From JAAAOH01 sp041686235 (GTDB lineage: Bacteria > Spirochaetota > Spirochaetia > DSM-27196 > PWMO01): a DNA stretch of 7,016 nucleotides. A model generated the notes under the pieces. It did no database searches. It was given only the letters and a program-made list of their open reading frames with translations, and was not told where the DNA came from. Of this stretch, positions 1 through 5,711 are shown one piece after another. The stretch is taken from contig JAWLED010000116.1 of the NCBI GenBank assembly GCA_041686235.1, forward strand, positions 1 through 7,016, given 5' to 3'. How positions within the stretch are numbered: the stretch's first letter is position 1; the number at the start of each line of letters is the position of its first letter. The position numbers and the translations under genes were made by a program.

Positions 1-261
1 TTCTCGAGGAGGAGGGCCTTCTGGTACGGTCAACTGTCCGGCGTCGTCGAGCCCTTTGCCGGCGTCATCGGCGCGGCGGCAGTACTTCTCATGCGCCCCA
101 TCTTGCCGTACGCCCTTGCGTTTGCCGCGGGAGCCATGATTTTCGTCGTCATCGAAGAGCTCATCCCCGAATCGCAACTGGCAAAAAATACGGACGTTGC
201 CACGATCGGTACACTGCTCGGCTTCACGGTCATGATGAGCCTGGATGTGGCACTCGGGTAA
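1..261 (+). CDS. ZIP-family divalent metal transporter (GufA type), C-terminal part
   Basis: The reading frame is open from base 1 to the TAA at 259-261 and gives the last 86 residues; the start lies outside the window. The fragment matches the final membrane helices of ZIP (Zrt/Irt-like) transporters of the bacterial GufA/ZupT branch, which move zinc, ferrous iron or other divalent metals across the inner membrane. Visible marks are GQLSGVVEP (residues 10-18), equivalent to the SG-x-x-EP of ZIP helix 5; a helix with FAAGAMIFVVIEELIPE (41-57), whose EELIPE carries the acidic metal-site residues of helix 6; and a last hydrophobic helix ending LGFTVMMSLDVALG (73-86), a common GufA C-terminus. 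The missing part should hold helices 1-4 with the HNxPEG metal site. It is followed after 6 bases by rlpA on the same strand, so co-transcription is likely. The family call is firm; metal specificity cannot be read from this piece. Confidence 0.85.
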   Translation, partial: FSRRRAFWYGQLSGVVEPFAGVIGAAAVLLMRPILPYALAFAAGAMIFVVIEELIPESQLAKNTDVATIGTLLGFTVMMSLDVALG

Positions 262-267
262 GGTGAG

Positions 268-912
268 ATGAGGCACTCAAGCTCCACCAATGTTCGGGCC
301 GATATGGTTGGTATGAACGCTCTATCTCGTCGTCTTATTGTACTCGTGATGTTTCTCTGCGCGGTCGGTGCCTGGGGGGCCGACTTCGAGCGAGAAGGCC
401 TTGCTTCCTGGTATGGTGGGAAGTTCCATGGCCGGCTCACGGCAAACGGCGAGCGCTTCGATGCAGATGATCTGACCGCGGCTCACAAAACATTGCCGTT
501 TGGGACGGTTCTTAAGGTGACCAACGTCGATAACGGACGCAGCGTCACCGTGCGAATCAACGACCGCGGCCCGTTCGTAGAAAACCGCATCATAGACCTC
601 TCTCGCGGTGCCGCCGACCGGATCGAAATGACCGGCACGGGCGTCGCGCCGGTGAGATTGCAGGTCCTCCATCCCGGCGAAGCGCCTCCGGGAACACGCG
701 TCATACAAATCGGCGCATTTTCGATGGAGGACAACGCCGAGGCCGTTGCAAAACGATTGACCGACGAAGGGTTCGAGCCTGAAATCGAGGAAACCGGCGG
801 CGGCGTGTTTCGCGTCAATCTCGTCGATGTGCCCGAAGAGGACGTCGAAGAACACAAAGAGCGTTTGAGCAAGCTCGGCTACTCGCACACACTCGTGCGG
901 GAACGGTACTAA
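268..912 (+). CDS. rlpA: RlpA-like septal lytic transglycosylase with SPOR domain
   Basis: This 214-residue secreted protein belongs to the RlpA family, which cleaves glycan strands lacking stem peptides at the division septum. A basic stretch and hydrophobic core (residues 16-37, LIVLVMFL) form a signal peptide with a plausible type I cleavage after AWG (37). No proper lipobox is seen: Cys31 is preceded by MFL. The double-psi beta-barrel covers about 43-135 with ASWYGGKFHGRLTANGE, TAAHKTLPFGT and INDRGPF. His73 and Asp99 line up with the catalytic His and Asp described for Pseudomonas aeruginosa RlpA. Residues 144-211 form a SPOR domain (RVIQIGAF start), which binds denuded septal peptidoglycan. 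The start at 268 follows AAGG (260-263) by 4 bases and lies 6 bases after the ZIP stop. Starts at 304 or 313 would give a shorter signal peptide but have no clear ribosome binding site. Family call strong, exact start less so. Confidence 0.92.
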   Translation: MRHSSSTNVRADMVGMNALSRRLIVLVMFLCAVGAWGADFEREGLASWYGGKFHGRLTANGERFDADDLTAAHKTLPFGTVLKVTNVDNGRSVTVRINDRGPFVENRIIDLSRGAADRIEMTGTGVAPVRLQVLHPGEAPPGTRVIQIGAFSMEDNAEAVAKRLTDEGFEPEIEETGGGVFRVNLVDVPEEDVEEHKERLSKLGYSHTLVRERY

Positions 913-1011
913 ACACCGGTTGCGGTCGCAGCGCCGGGGTCGGGGCCGCCGGGGCTCGCGGTGGAGCCGGCTCCGGCGTGGCTTATGCGTGCGTGGGACG
1001 CAGGCTTGGCA
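913..1011. other. GC-rich convergent intergenic spacer with small hairpins
   Basis: This spacer separates the 3' ends of rlpA (plus) and feoC (minus). It contains a perfect 12-base palindrome, GGAGCCGGCTCC (963-974), and a 5-bp stem with a 3-base loop, TGCGT-GGG-ACGCA (990-1002), close behind the feoC stop. Neither is followed by a T-tract on either strand, so I do not call an intrinsic terminator. They may be 3' mRNA structures or part of a factor-dependent terminator. No open frame here resembles a gene. Confidence 0.45.
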
Positions 1012-1284
1012 CTAGTTCGACACCCATTCGTAGACAACCGGTGACGGAGCAGACCGCCGACGCGCGGAGCTCGCCTTCGGCAGGCTTCCGATCGGACAAC
1101 GCGTGCAACTGGTCCCACAGGCGGGGCTCGAGCTGTCCTCGCACCTGGTGACGTCGCCCCGGCGAATCCAGAAGTCGAGCGCCGCCTCGACTTCCGATCG
1201 CCCCGCCGAAAGCTCGGCAGCAAGCTGACTTGCCGTCGCCCCCTCCATCGTTTTCAGGCGCCGACGAACATCCTGTAGAATCAT
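1012..1284 (-). CDS. feoC: FeoC-like small winged-helix protein with four cysteines
   Basis: This 90-residue protein is the third gene of the feo operon. Residues 1-47 (MILQDVRRRL, then ATASQLAAEL and EVEAALDFWIRRGDV) have the helical pattern of the FeoC winged helix-turn-helix. Next come Cys48, Cys56, Cys60 and Cys63, the last three in C-x3-C-x2-C, which resembles the cysteine cluster of enterobacterial FeoC that can bind an oxygen-sensitive iron-sulphur cluster. FeoC proteins bind FeoB and are thought to control its stability or activity, with a suggested transcriptional role. The tail (64-90) is Ser/Arg/Pro-rich, ends EWVSN, and shows no domain I know. The ATG overlaps the feoB stop as ATGA (1284-1281), and GGAGAG (1296-1291, inside feoB) lies 6 bases upstream, so translation is probably coupled. 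An open frame continues upstream to 1467 but lies inside feoB; this start is far better supported. Identification rests on context, size and cysteines. Confidence 0.8.
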   Translation of the reverse strand: MILQDVRRRLKTMEGATASQLAAELSAGRSEVEAALDFWIRRGDVTRCEDSSSPACGTSCTRCPIGSLPKASSARRRSAPSPVVYEWVSN

Positions 1285-3692
1285 GATCGACTCTCCATGA
1301 CACTCGACTTGAACACAGTGCTCCCGAGTACACGGAAGGCCACAGCAATTGCCACAAGAAGCCCGAGCGCTACTGCGACGAACCCGAACTGTGGTCCGGT
1401 GCTGAACTGATAGAACAGGGTCGCCAGAGACCATGCCACCACGGTCGTATATGCGGCCAGCAGCCATCCGAGCCCGGCACCCATCTCTCGGATTGCCGCC
1501 GAGAGCGCTGCCACACAGGGGAAATACAGCAATACAAAGAGAAGGTAGGCGTACGCCGCCTCGGGCGAGAACTGGGCGCGGAGTCTGGAGAACACGCTTG
1601 CATCCGCCCCAACCGCACCGCCGACCTCTTCGGCGTCGTCATCCACTACCCCGGTACCCAGCGGATCGGTGACGGCCTCTCCGGCACCGGCGAACGCCTC
1701 GGGGATCGTCTCGAATGCTGCGACGACACCGCCGGCAAGGTTGAACCCCTCCTCGCCCGGTTGCTCGGCTTCCGCCTGGCCATAGAGTGAGCTCAACGTC
1801 CCGACGATCGCCTCTTTTGCAAAAATGCCGGTAAACAGCCCCACCGTTCCGGCCCAGTTATCCTCTTGCACGCCCATCGGCGCAAAAACCGGCGTAATAC
1901 CGCGACCGACCGTCGAGAGAATCGAGTCCGCTTCGTCTTCGTTTCCAACCGAGCCGTCGGTACCGATGCTGTTCATAACGGCAAGTACCGTAACGATTAA
2001 GGTGATGGTTACACCGGCGCGACGGATAAACGAGGAGAGACGGTGCCACGCCTGAGCCATGACAAAACGCAACCGTGGCGCGTGATACGGGGGAAGCTCC
2101 ATGATGAAATGCGAGACACTGCCGCGGAACAGGGTGTGCTTGAGCAAGAATCCGGTGCCTATGGCAACGGCGATTCCCACTACGTAGAGGGAAAACACCA
2201 CGGCACCGGAGTTGCTTGCAAAAAACGCGGCGGCAAACAGTGCATAGACGGGCAATCGGGCGCCGCACGACATGAACGGCGACATGAAGGCGGTCATGAA
2301 CCGATCGCGACGGCTTTCGAGCGTTCGTGTTGCCATAATAGCCGGGACCGTGCACCCGAAACCCACCATCATCGGAACGAAGGACTTGCCCGGAAGGCCG
2401 ATGCTGCGCATGAAGCGGTCCATGACGTAGGCGGCCCGAGCCATGTAGCCCGAATCTTCGAGCACAGCGAGCGCAGCAAACATCGCAAACAGGATGGGGA
2501 TAAAGGTGGCGACGGTTTGAATGCCTGAACCGACACCGCCCGCGAGCACGGCGATTAGCCAGTTGGGCGCCCCGACCGCCGAGAGCGCAGCGCCTGATCC
2601 GTCCACGACAAGAGTCCCGAAGAGCACGTCAAAAAAATCGATAAAGGCACCGCCCACGTACATCGTGAACCAGAACACCGCATACATAACGCCGAGAAAG
2701 ATCGGGAGGGCAAGAACGCGGTTGAGTACCACGCGGTCGACACGCTCGGTAAACGACTCGCGGGTCAGATGCTCTTTCGTCACGTGGCGCGAAAGTCCAT
2801 GGATGAATCCGTATTTCGCATCTGCTAAGGCGACATCAATGTCGTCGCCGAGCGCCTCACGCACGTGGGAAATCCGCGCGTCGAGCGCGGCAGCATCCAT
2901 TTTGGAAGTCTCGAGAAAGCGTCGGCGAACCCACGGATCATCGTCGAGCAGAGCAAGTGCGGTCCATCTCGTGTCGGCCCCGAGCAGAGCCGACAGGTTG
3001 GCGGTATAGGGCGCCAACTCTGAAATGGCGTTTTCTATCGGCTCGGGATAGGCGATCCGGATGTCGGGCACCCTACTCCTCTCTGCCGCCTTGCCCACCG
3101 CATCTTTCACGCGCTCGATATCCGCCGCCCGAGTGCCGACGACGGAGACCACAGGGCACTGCAGGTGCTCGGCAAGGTGCTCAACGTCGATGGAAATACC
3201 ATTCTCCTTAGCGACATCCATCATGTTCAGAACGACCAACACCGGAACCTTCATCTCGAGCAGCTGAAGCGTGAGAAACAGGTTACGTTGGATATTGGAG
3301 GCATCGACGACATTGACGACCAGATCCGGCTCACCCGAGAGCAGATAATCGCGAGCAACCGCCTCGTCTTCCGAGCTTGCCGATATCGAGTAAATGCCGG
3401 GCAGATCGATCATCCGGATCGTCGACCGTTTGGAAGTGCTCTGTGGGTCGTTGAGCACACTCGTGGTTACCGAGCCGGTAGTGTGGTCTGCCTCGACGGC
3501 AAACGGCTCGACAAGCACATTCTCCAGCCCCTTCGGCGTGAAGGTCCCTTCTTTTCGCTCTACGGTCACACCGGGCCAATTTCCAATGCGCTGACGACCC
3601 CCGGTGAGCCCGTTAAACACGGTCGTCTTGCCGCTATTGGGGTTACCTACGATGGCGACTGTTCGTGTCGTTTCGTCTACTTTAGCGCTCAC
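1281..3692 (-). CDS. feoB: Ferrous iron transporter FeoB with GTPase domain
   Basis: FeoB (803 residues) is the inner-membrane ferrous iron importer. The N-terminal G domain shows G1 GNPNSGKTT (16-24), G2 Thr43 in GVTVE, G3 DLPG (96-99), G4 NMMD (156-159) and a G5-like VVGTR (184-188). A helical GDI-like domain follows, to about residue 310. The membrane part starts near 322 and has the two Gate regions: LEDSGYMARAAYVMDR (411-426) through GFGCTVPAIMATRTLE (444-459) with Cys447, and SPFMSCGARLPVY (471-483) with Cys476; a later helix holds LLYFPCVAAL with Cys726. Length is close to the usual 700-800. Between G2 and G3 there are about 34 residues more than in E. coli FeoB, polar and without an obvious fold. 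An acidic stretch (DDDAEE, 684-689) lies in a loop before the last helices. The start is GTG, overlapping the feoA stop as GTGA, with GGAGG 7 bases upstream. Confidence 0.97.
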   Translation of the reverse strand: MSAKVDETTRTVAIVGNPNSGKTTVFNGLTGGRQRIGNWPGVTVERKEGTFTPKGLENVLVEPFAVEADHTTGSVTTSVLNDPQSTSKRSTIRMIDLPGIYSISASSEDEAVARDYLLSGEPDLVVNVVDASNIQRNLFLTLQLLEMKVPVLVVLNMMDVAKENGISIDVEHLAEHLQCPVVSVVGTRAADIERVKDAVGKAAERSRVPDIRIAYPEPIENAISELAPYTANLSALLGADTRWTALALLDDDPWVRRRFLETSKMDAAALDARISHVREALGDDIDVALADAKYGFIHGLSRHVTKEHLTRESFTERVDRVVLNRVLALPIFLGVMYAVFWFTMYVGGAFIDFFDVLFGTLVVDGSGAALSAVGAPNWLIAVLAGGVGSGIQTVATFIPILFAMFAALAVLEDSGYMARAAYVMDRFMRSIGLPGKSFVPMMVGFGCTVPAIMATRTLESRRDRFMTAFMSPFMSCGARLPVYALFAAAFFASNSGAVVFSLYVVGIAVAIGTGFLLKHTLFRGSVSHFIMELPPYHAPRLRFVMAQAWHRLSSFIRRAGVTITLIVTVLAVMNSIGTDGSVGNEDEADSILSTVGRGITPVFAPMGVQEDNWAGTVGLFTGIFAKEAIVGTLSSLYGQAEAEQPGEEGFNLAGGVVAAFETIPEAFAGAGEAVTDPLGTGVVDDDAEEVGGAVGADASVFSRLRAQFSPEAAYAYLLFVLLYFPCVAALSAAIREMGAGLGWLLAAYTTVVAWSLATLFYQFSTGPQFGFVAVALGLLVAIAVAFRVLGSTVFKSSVMESRS

Positions 3693-3940
3693 CTCGAGGC
3701 CTCCTCGATGCGCTCGAGCACGAGCCCTTGTGCCTCATCTCGACGCAGTGACAGGCTGAAACCGCGAACCGAAACATGCACCGGGTCGCCGAATGGTGCG
3801 GTCCCTTCAACGAGTAGGGGTGTACCTCTCGTAAGCCCCATCGACAGAAGCTTCGCTCGATAAGACTTATGAATATCCGTAAACCCGACAATGCGAGCCA
3901 TGCCTCCTACCGGCACGTCACGCAAGCTGCACTGTACCAC
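3689..3940 (-). CDS. feoA: FeoA, small SH3-like partner of FeoB
   Basis: This 83-residue cytoplasmic protein has the FeoA fold: ARIVGF (15-20), YRAKLLSMGLTRGTPLLVEGTAPFGDP (27-53) and VHVSVRGFSLSLRRDEA (54-70). The LxxMGLxxGT...PFGDPV core is the family signature. FeoA is a single SH3-like domain, related to the C-terminal domain of long DtxR proteins, and is needed for FeoB function through direct contact. The chosen start is GTG at 3940, with GGAGG 5 bases upstream. An internal ATG at 3901 has GGAGG only 1 base before it, too close for normal use, and would remove the first 13 residues, which carry the variable start MVQCSLRDVPVGG. It is first in feoABC, overlaps feoB by 4 bases, and stands about 58 bases behind the predicted transcription start. 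Confidence 0.93.
   Translation of the reverse strand: MVQCSLRDVPVGGMARIVGFTDIHKSYRAKLLSMGLTRGTPLLVEGTAPFGDPVHVSVRGFSLSLRRDEAQGLVLERIEEASR
3700..3704 (-). promoter_or_regulatory. Ribosome binding site of feoB
   Basis: GGAGG (within GAGGAGG, read on the minus strand) lies inside the end of feoA, 7 bases before the GTG at 3692. It fixes the feoB start at that GTG and makes translational coupling with feoA likely. Confidence 0.8.
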
Positions 3941-3945
3941 GCGGA

Positions 3946-3950
3946 CCTCC
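3946..3950 (-). promoter_or_regulatory. Ribosome binding site of feoA
   Basis: GGAGG on the minus strand, 5 bases before the GTG at 3940. This perfect Shine-Dalgarno site decides the feoA start in favour of GTG over the internal ATG at 3901. Confidence 0.8.
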
Positions 3951-3989
3951 TGGGAGCCAAATTTCCGCCGGAACGCGAAAACGTGTGTT

Positions 3990-4007
3990 TGTTAGTCTCA
4001 TCTAACA
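3990..4007. promoter_or_regulatory. Putative DtxR-family (iron box) operator
   Basis: TGTTAGTCTCATCTAACA is an 18-base inverted repeat with 6-bp perfect arms (TGTTAG/CTAACA) and a 6-base centre. Its core TTAG-N6-CTAA has the same half-sites and spacing as the DtxR/IdeR consensus (TTAGGTTAGCCTAA inside the longer palindrome). It overlaps the predicted feoA -10 box (4005-4010) and reaches to about +9, where a bound repressor would block transcription. A third copy of the half-site, CTAACA at 4021-4026, lies 19 bases from the right arm in the same orientation, roughly two helical turns away, inside the feoA promoter spacer. A DtxR-like gene lies next to it. The match is read by eye; binding is inferred. 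Confidence 0.72.
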
Positions 4008-4033
4008 TTAACAAGAAACCCTAACAGTGTCAA
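4005..4033 (-). promoter_or_regulatory. feoABC promoter
   Basis: On the minus strand a perfect -35 box TTGACA (4033-4028) is followed after exactly 17 bases by TAATGT (4010-4005), a weak -10 box with 3 of 6 consensus bases. Transcription should start near 3998, giving a leader of about 58 bases before feoA. The putative DtxR-type operator covers the -10 box and start point, so iron repression is the expected control. Confidence 0.65.
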
Positions 4034-4049
4034 TTGCTTCGCATAAAGT
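4021..4049 (+). promoter_or_regulatory. Possible promoter of the DtxR-like gene
   Basis: CTAACA (4021-4026, 4 of 6 to TTGACA) and TAAAGT (4044-4049, 4 of 6 to TATAAT) are 17 bases apart and point to the regulator gene. A start near 4056 would leave a leader of about 40 bases before the ATG at 4095. The -35 box coincides with the extra CTAACA half-site, so autoregulation is possible. Weak match. Confidence 0.3.
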
Positions 4050-4094
4050 GAGCTTCGTTTGACCGGAGTGCCGGCCACGATTACCATTACGGCT

Positions 4095-4556
4095 ATGGAA
4101 ACGGTAGGTGAGCTGACGGATCTTTCGGAAAAGATGCAGATGTATGTAAAAACGGTGCACGACATCGCAGCGGAAAAGGGCGCGGCCCGGGTTACCGACA
4201 TTGCCCGGACACTCGACGTAAAAAAGGCGTCGGTCACTTCCGCTTTGAAGACCTTGTCGAGTCGAGGGCTGGTCAACTACACCCCCTACGACGTCGTGAC
4301 GCTCACCGAACAGGGCCTGCAGTTGGCCGAAGAGCTCGACCGCCGCTACCGGGTTTTGCACGATTTTTTCGTCGGAATCCTCGGCATCGATCCGCACACC
4401 GCTGATATGGACGCGTGCAATCTCGAGCATCATTTGTCGGAGACACTGCACCAACGGCTCGTCGGGTTCATCGAGTACTACCAAACCTGTACTGCGCTGA
4501 AGTTTCGTTGGGATCCCAACATCGGCGGGTTCTGTGCGGACCCCGACGACGCTTAA
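4095..4556 (+). CDS. DtxR/MntR-family metal-dependent repressor, short form
   Basis: This 153-residue cytoplasmic protein has a winged helix (about 11-72: VTDIARTLDVKKASVTSALKTL, then LVNYTPYDVVTLTEQG) and a helical dimerisation/metal domain (73-130). Read against DtxR, the primary metal ligands are all kept: Met16 (DtxR Met10, in QMYVKT), Cys108 (Cys102), Glu111 (Glu105) and His112 (His106) in CNLEHHLSE. Cysteine at this place is typical of iron-type DtxR/IdeR, whereas MntR has Glu. Ancillary-site residues differ: Tyr85, His89 and Asp104 replace His79, Glu83 and His98. No C-terminal SH3-like domain is present; two more cysteines (132, 147) lie in the tail. It probably represses the divergent feoABC when iron is plentiful. 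The ATG at 4095 fits the family N-terminus but has no clear ribosome binding site; an in-frame TTG at 4059 would add 12 residues. The stop overlaps the convergent hydrolase stop. Confidence 0.88.
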   Translation: METVGELTDLSEKMQMYVKTVHDIAAEKGAARVTDIARTLDVKKASVTSALKTLSSRGLVNYTPYDVVTLTEQGLQLAEELDRRYRVLHDFFVGILGIDPHTADMDACNLEHHLSETLHQRLVGFIEYYQTCTALKFRWDPNIGGFCADPDDA

Positions 4557-5512
4557 TGCATCCGGTCGGTCTCGCCGCCGGTCTCGGTGTCGCTGTTCCG
4601 TAGAAACGAAAGGACGCGCCGTTCCACCTCTCGTGTGCGAGACTTCGCAACGGCATGGCCCCCGCCGGGGAAGAGTTGCGCATCAGCATGCGGCAATTCA
4701 CGTGCGGCCTCTTTCATGTCTTCGGCCAAAAACAGCCGGTCCCTCTCGCCGCCGAGAAAAAGAGTCGGAACCTCAATACCGGTAAGCTGGTCGGATACAT
4801 CGGTGCCGGCCGTTTCTCGCACCGTAATGACAAAATCCCACGGGTAATCGGTTGTTCCGAGGAGATTCGGGAACAGCCAGGCAATGGTGCTGTAGAAGAC
4901 GGCTGATGGGCCGACGTGGCTGAGCGTAACCATGTCGCGGTGGACGTCCCGCCAGCGCAAGTGCTCGGCGGCCTCTTGCCAGCGCCCGGCCGCCGAGCGG
5001 GCGGCATCGCTCATGCGCGCTGCCGAGGAAATGAGCACGAGGCGGGTTACCGGTGTTCTCAGCGGCGAGGCAAAGCTAACAGCACCGGTTTCGCCGGATT
5101 CGGCTCTTGCCGCCACGGCGAGGGCAAAAAGGCCGCCTGCGCCCACGCCGACAAGGTTCACCCCGGATCGGGGTTCCCCGGAGTGCAGCTGTGCGATCTC
5201 CTCCACCGCCCGGGCGTAATCGTCGCGGATATCCTCGAAGGTATAATCGATCGGCATGCCCGAGGTCCGCTCGATGATGTAGACCGTGTAGCCGATCTCC
5301 ACGTATCGTTCGTACGCGGTCATCATACCCTGGAGGACCAGCCCTTCGGCAGGGCGGTGTTCGACACGAAAGCTGTCAAAGACTACTATCGGTCGGCACT
5401 CCGGGGACTCTGCAGACTCCCCGGAGCCGGGGTCCCGGCCGTCGTCTGGGGCGATCCGCGCGTAGGGCACGCCGCAATCGAGGATACCGGATTGTGCGGT
5501 AGGTGAGCTCAT
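4553..5512 (-). CDS. Alpha/beta-hydrolase-fold protein lacking the nucleophile serine
   Basis: From the chosen ATG the protein has 319 residues with the alpha/beta-hydrolase layout. Strand and lid-region motifs include RPIVVFDSF (40-48) and GYTVYIIERTSGMP (74-87); the nucleophile elbow is NLVGVGAGGLFALA (119-132); the acid is Asp258 in LGGERDRLF; the histidine is His286 in FPGGGHAVA. The elbow should read G-x-S-x-G, but the sequence gives G-V-G-A-G, Gly124 at the nucleophile place (codon GGC at 5143-5141). Acid and histidine are kept, so only the nucleophile is lost. It may be a non-catalytic member or act without a covalent ester. No signal peptide or membrane segment is seen; substrate unknown. 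The frame stays open to a GTG at 5596, but that extension crosses the tRNA promoter and looks unlike the family, so the ATG at 5512 is preferred although no ribosome binding site precedes it. Its TAA shares TTAA with the regulator gene's stop. Confidence 0.8.
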   Translation of the reverse strand: MSSPTAQSGILDCGVPYARIAPDDGRDPGSGESAESPECRPIVVFDSFRVEHRPAEGLVLQGMMTAYERYVEIGYTVYIIERTSGMPIDYTFEDIRDDYARAVEEIAQLHSGEPRSGVNLVGVGAGGLFALAVAARAESGETGAVSFASPLRTPVTRLVLISSAARMSDAARSAAGRWQEAAEHLRWRDVHRDMVTLSHVGPSAVFYSTIAWLFPNLLGTTDYPWDFVITVRETAGTDVSDQLTGIEVPTLFLGGERDRLFLAEDMKEAARELPHADAQLFPGGGHAVAKSRTREVERRVLSFLRNSDTETGGETDRMH

Positions 5513-5523
5513 CGGCGAGTGAG

Positions 5524-5553
5524 AGTGTACCCACCGAGTACCCGCAGAGGCAA
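5524..5553 (-). promoter_or_regulatory. Possible promoter of the hydrolase-like gene
   Basis: Minus-strand TTGCCT (5553-5548) and TACACT (5529-5524), each 4 of 6 to consensus, are separated by 18 bases. The predicted start point falls only a few bases before the ATG at 5512, so the mRNA could be nearly leaderless, which would explain the missing ribosome binding site. Weak evidence. Confidence 0.25.
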
Positions 5554-5561
5554 GCGCTTGC

Positions 5562-5590
5562 TTGACATAGCCCTTCGGACATGGCATAAA
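5562..5590 (+). promoter_or_regulatory. tRNA promoter
   Basis: A perfect -35 box TTGACA (5562-5567) is followed after 17 bases by CATAAA (5585-5590, 4 of 6 to TATAAT). Transcription would start near 5597, about 7 bases before the mature tRNA. A perfect 10-base palindrome, CAAGCGCTTG (5551-5560), lies just upstream of the -35 box; its meaning is unknown. Confidence 0.68.
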
Positions 5591-5603
5591 ACCCACACAT
5601 CAC

Positions 5604-5678
<75 letters not shown>

Positions 5679-5711
5679 TTTTTGGTTCGAATACTGCCTA
5701 ACGGTCAGGCG

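Noticed and set aside
355..363. Cys31 of the RlpA-like protein as a lipoprotein attachment site.
   Set aside because: The preceding residues MFL do not fit a lipobox, which needs a small residue just before Cys; AWG/AD gives an ordinary signal peptidase I site.
322..888. Minus-strand open frames of up to 188 codons opposite rlpA.
   Set aside because: rlpA has clear catalytic and SPOR motifs; the antisense products show none.
963..1002. Palindrome and hairpin between rlpA and feoC as an intrinsic terminator.
   Set aside because: Neither stem is followed by a T-run on the strand it would serve.
2043..2528. Long open frames opposite or in other frames of feoB, for example 2043-2528 plus and 3165-3863 plus.
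   Set aside because: Their products are rich in His, Arg, Gly and Ser without any domain pattern, and they lie fully within the firmly identified feoB and feoA. They are by-products of GC-rich codon use.
3963..3973. TTCCGCCGGAA, an 11-base inverted repeat in the feoA leader, as a second operator.
   Set aside because: It does not resemble the TTAG/CTAA half-sites, is short, and similar GC-rich repeats occur often in this window.
5513..5596. N-terminal extension of the hydrolase-like protein to the GTG at 5596.
   Set aside because: It crosses the -35 and -10 boxes of the tRNA promoter, has no ribosome binding site, and adds residues unlike the fold's usual beginning.
5681..5700. GGTTCGAAT just after the tRNA resembles a T-loop, as if a second, broken tRNA followed.
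   Set aside because: No complementary stem flanks it and there is no acceptor, D or anticodon arm in the 34 bases before the next gene. A chance match is the simpler reading.
5696..5710. GCCT-AACGGTC-AGGC stem between tRNA and the OFA gene as a shared terminator.
   Set aside because: The stem has only 4 pairs and no T-run after it on either strand.
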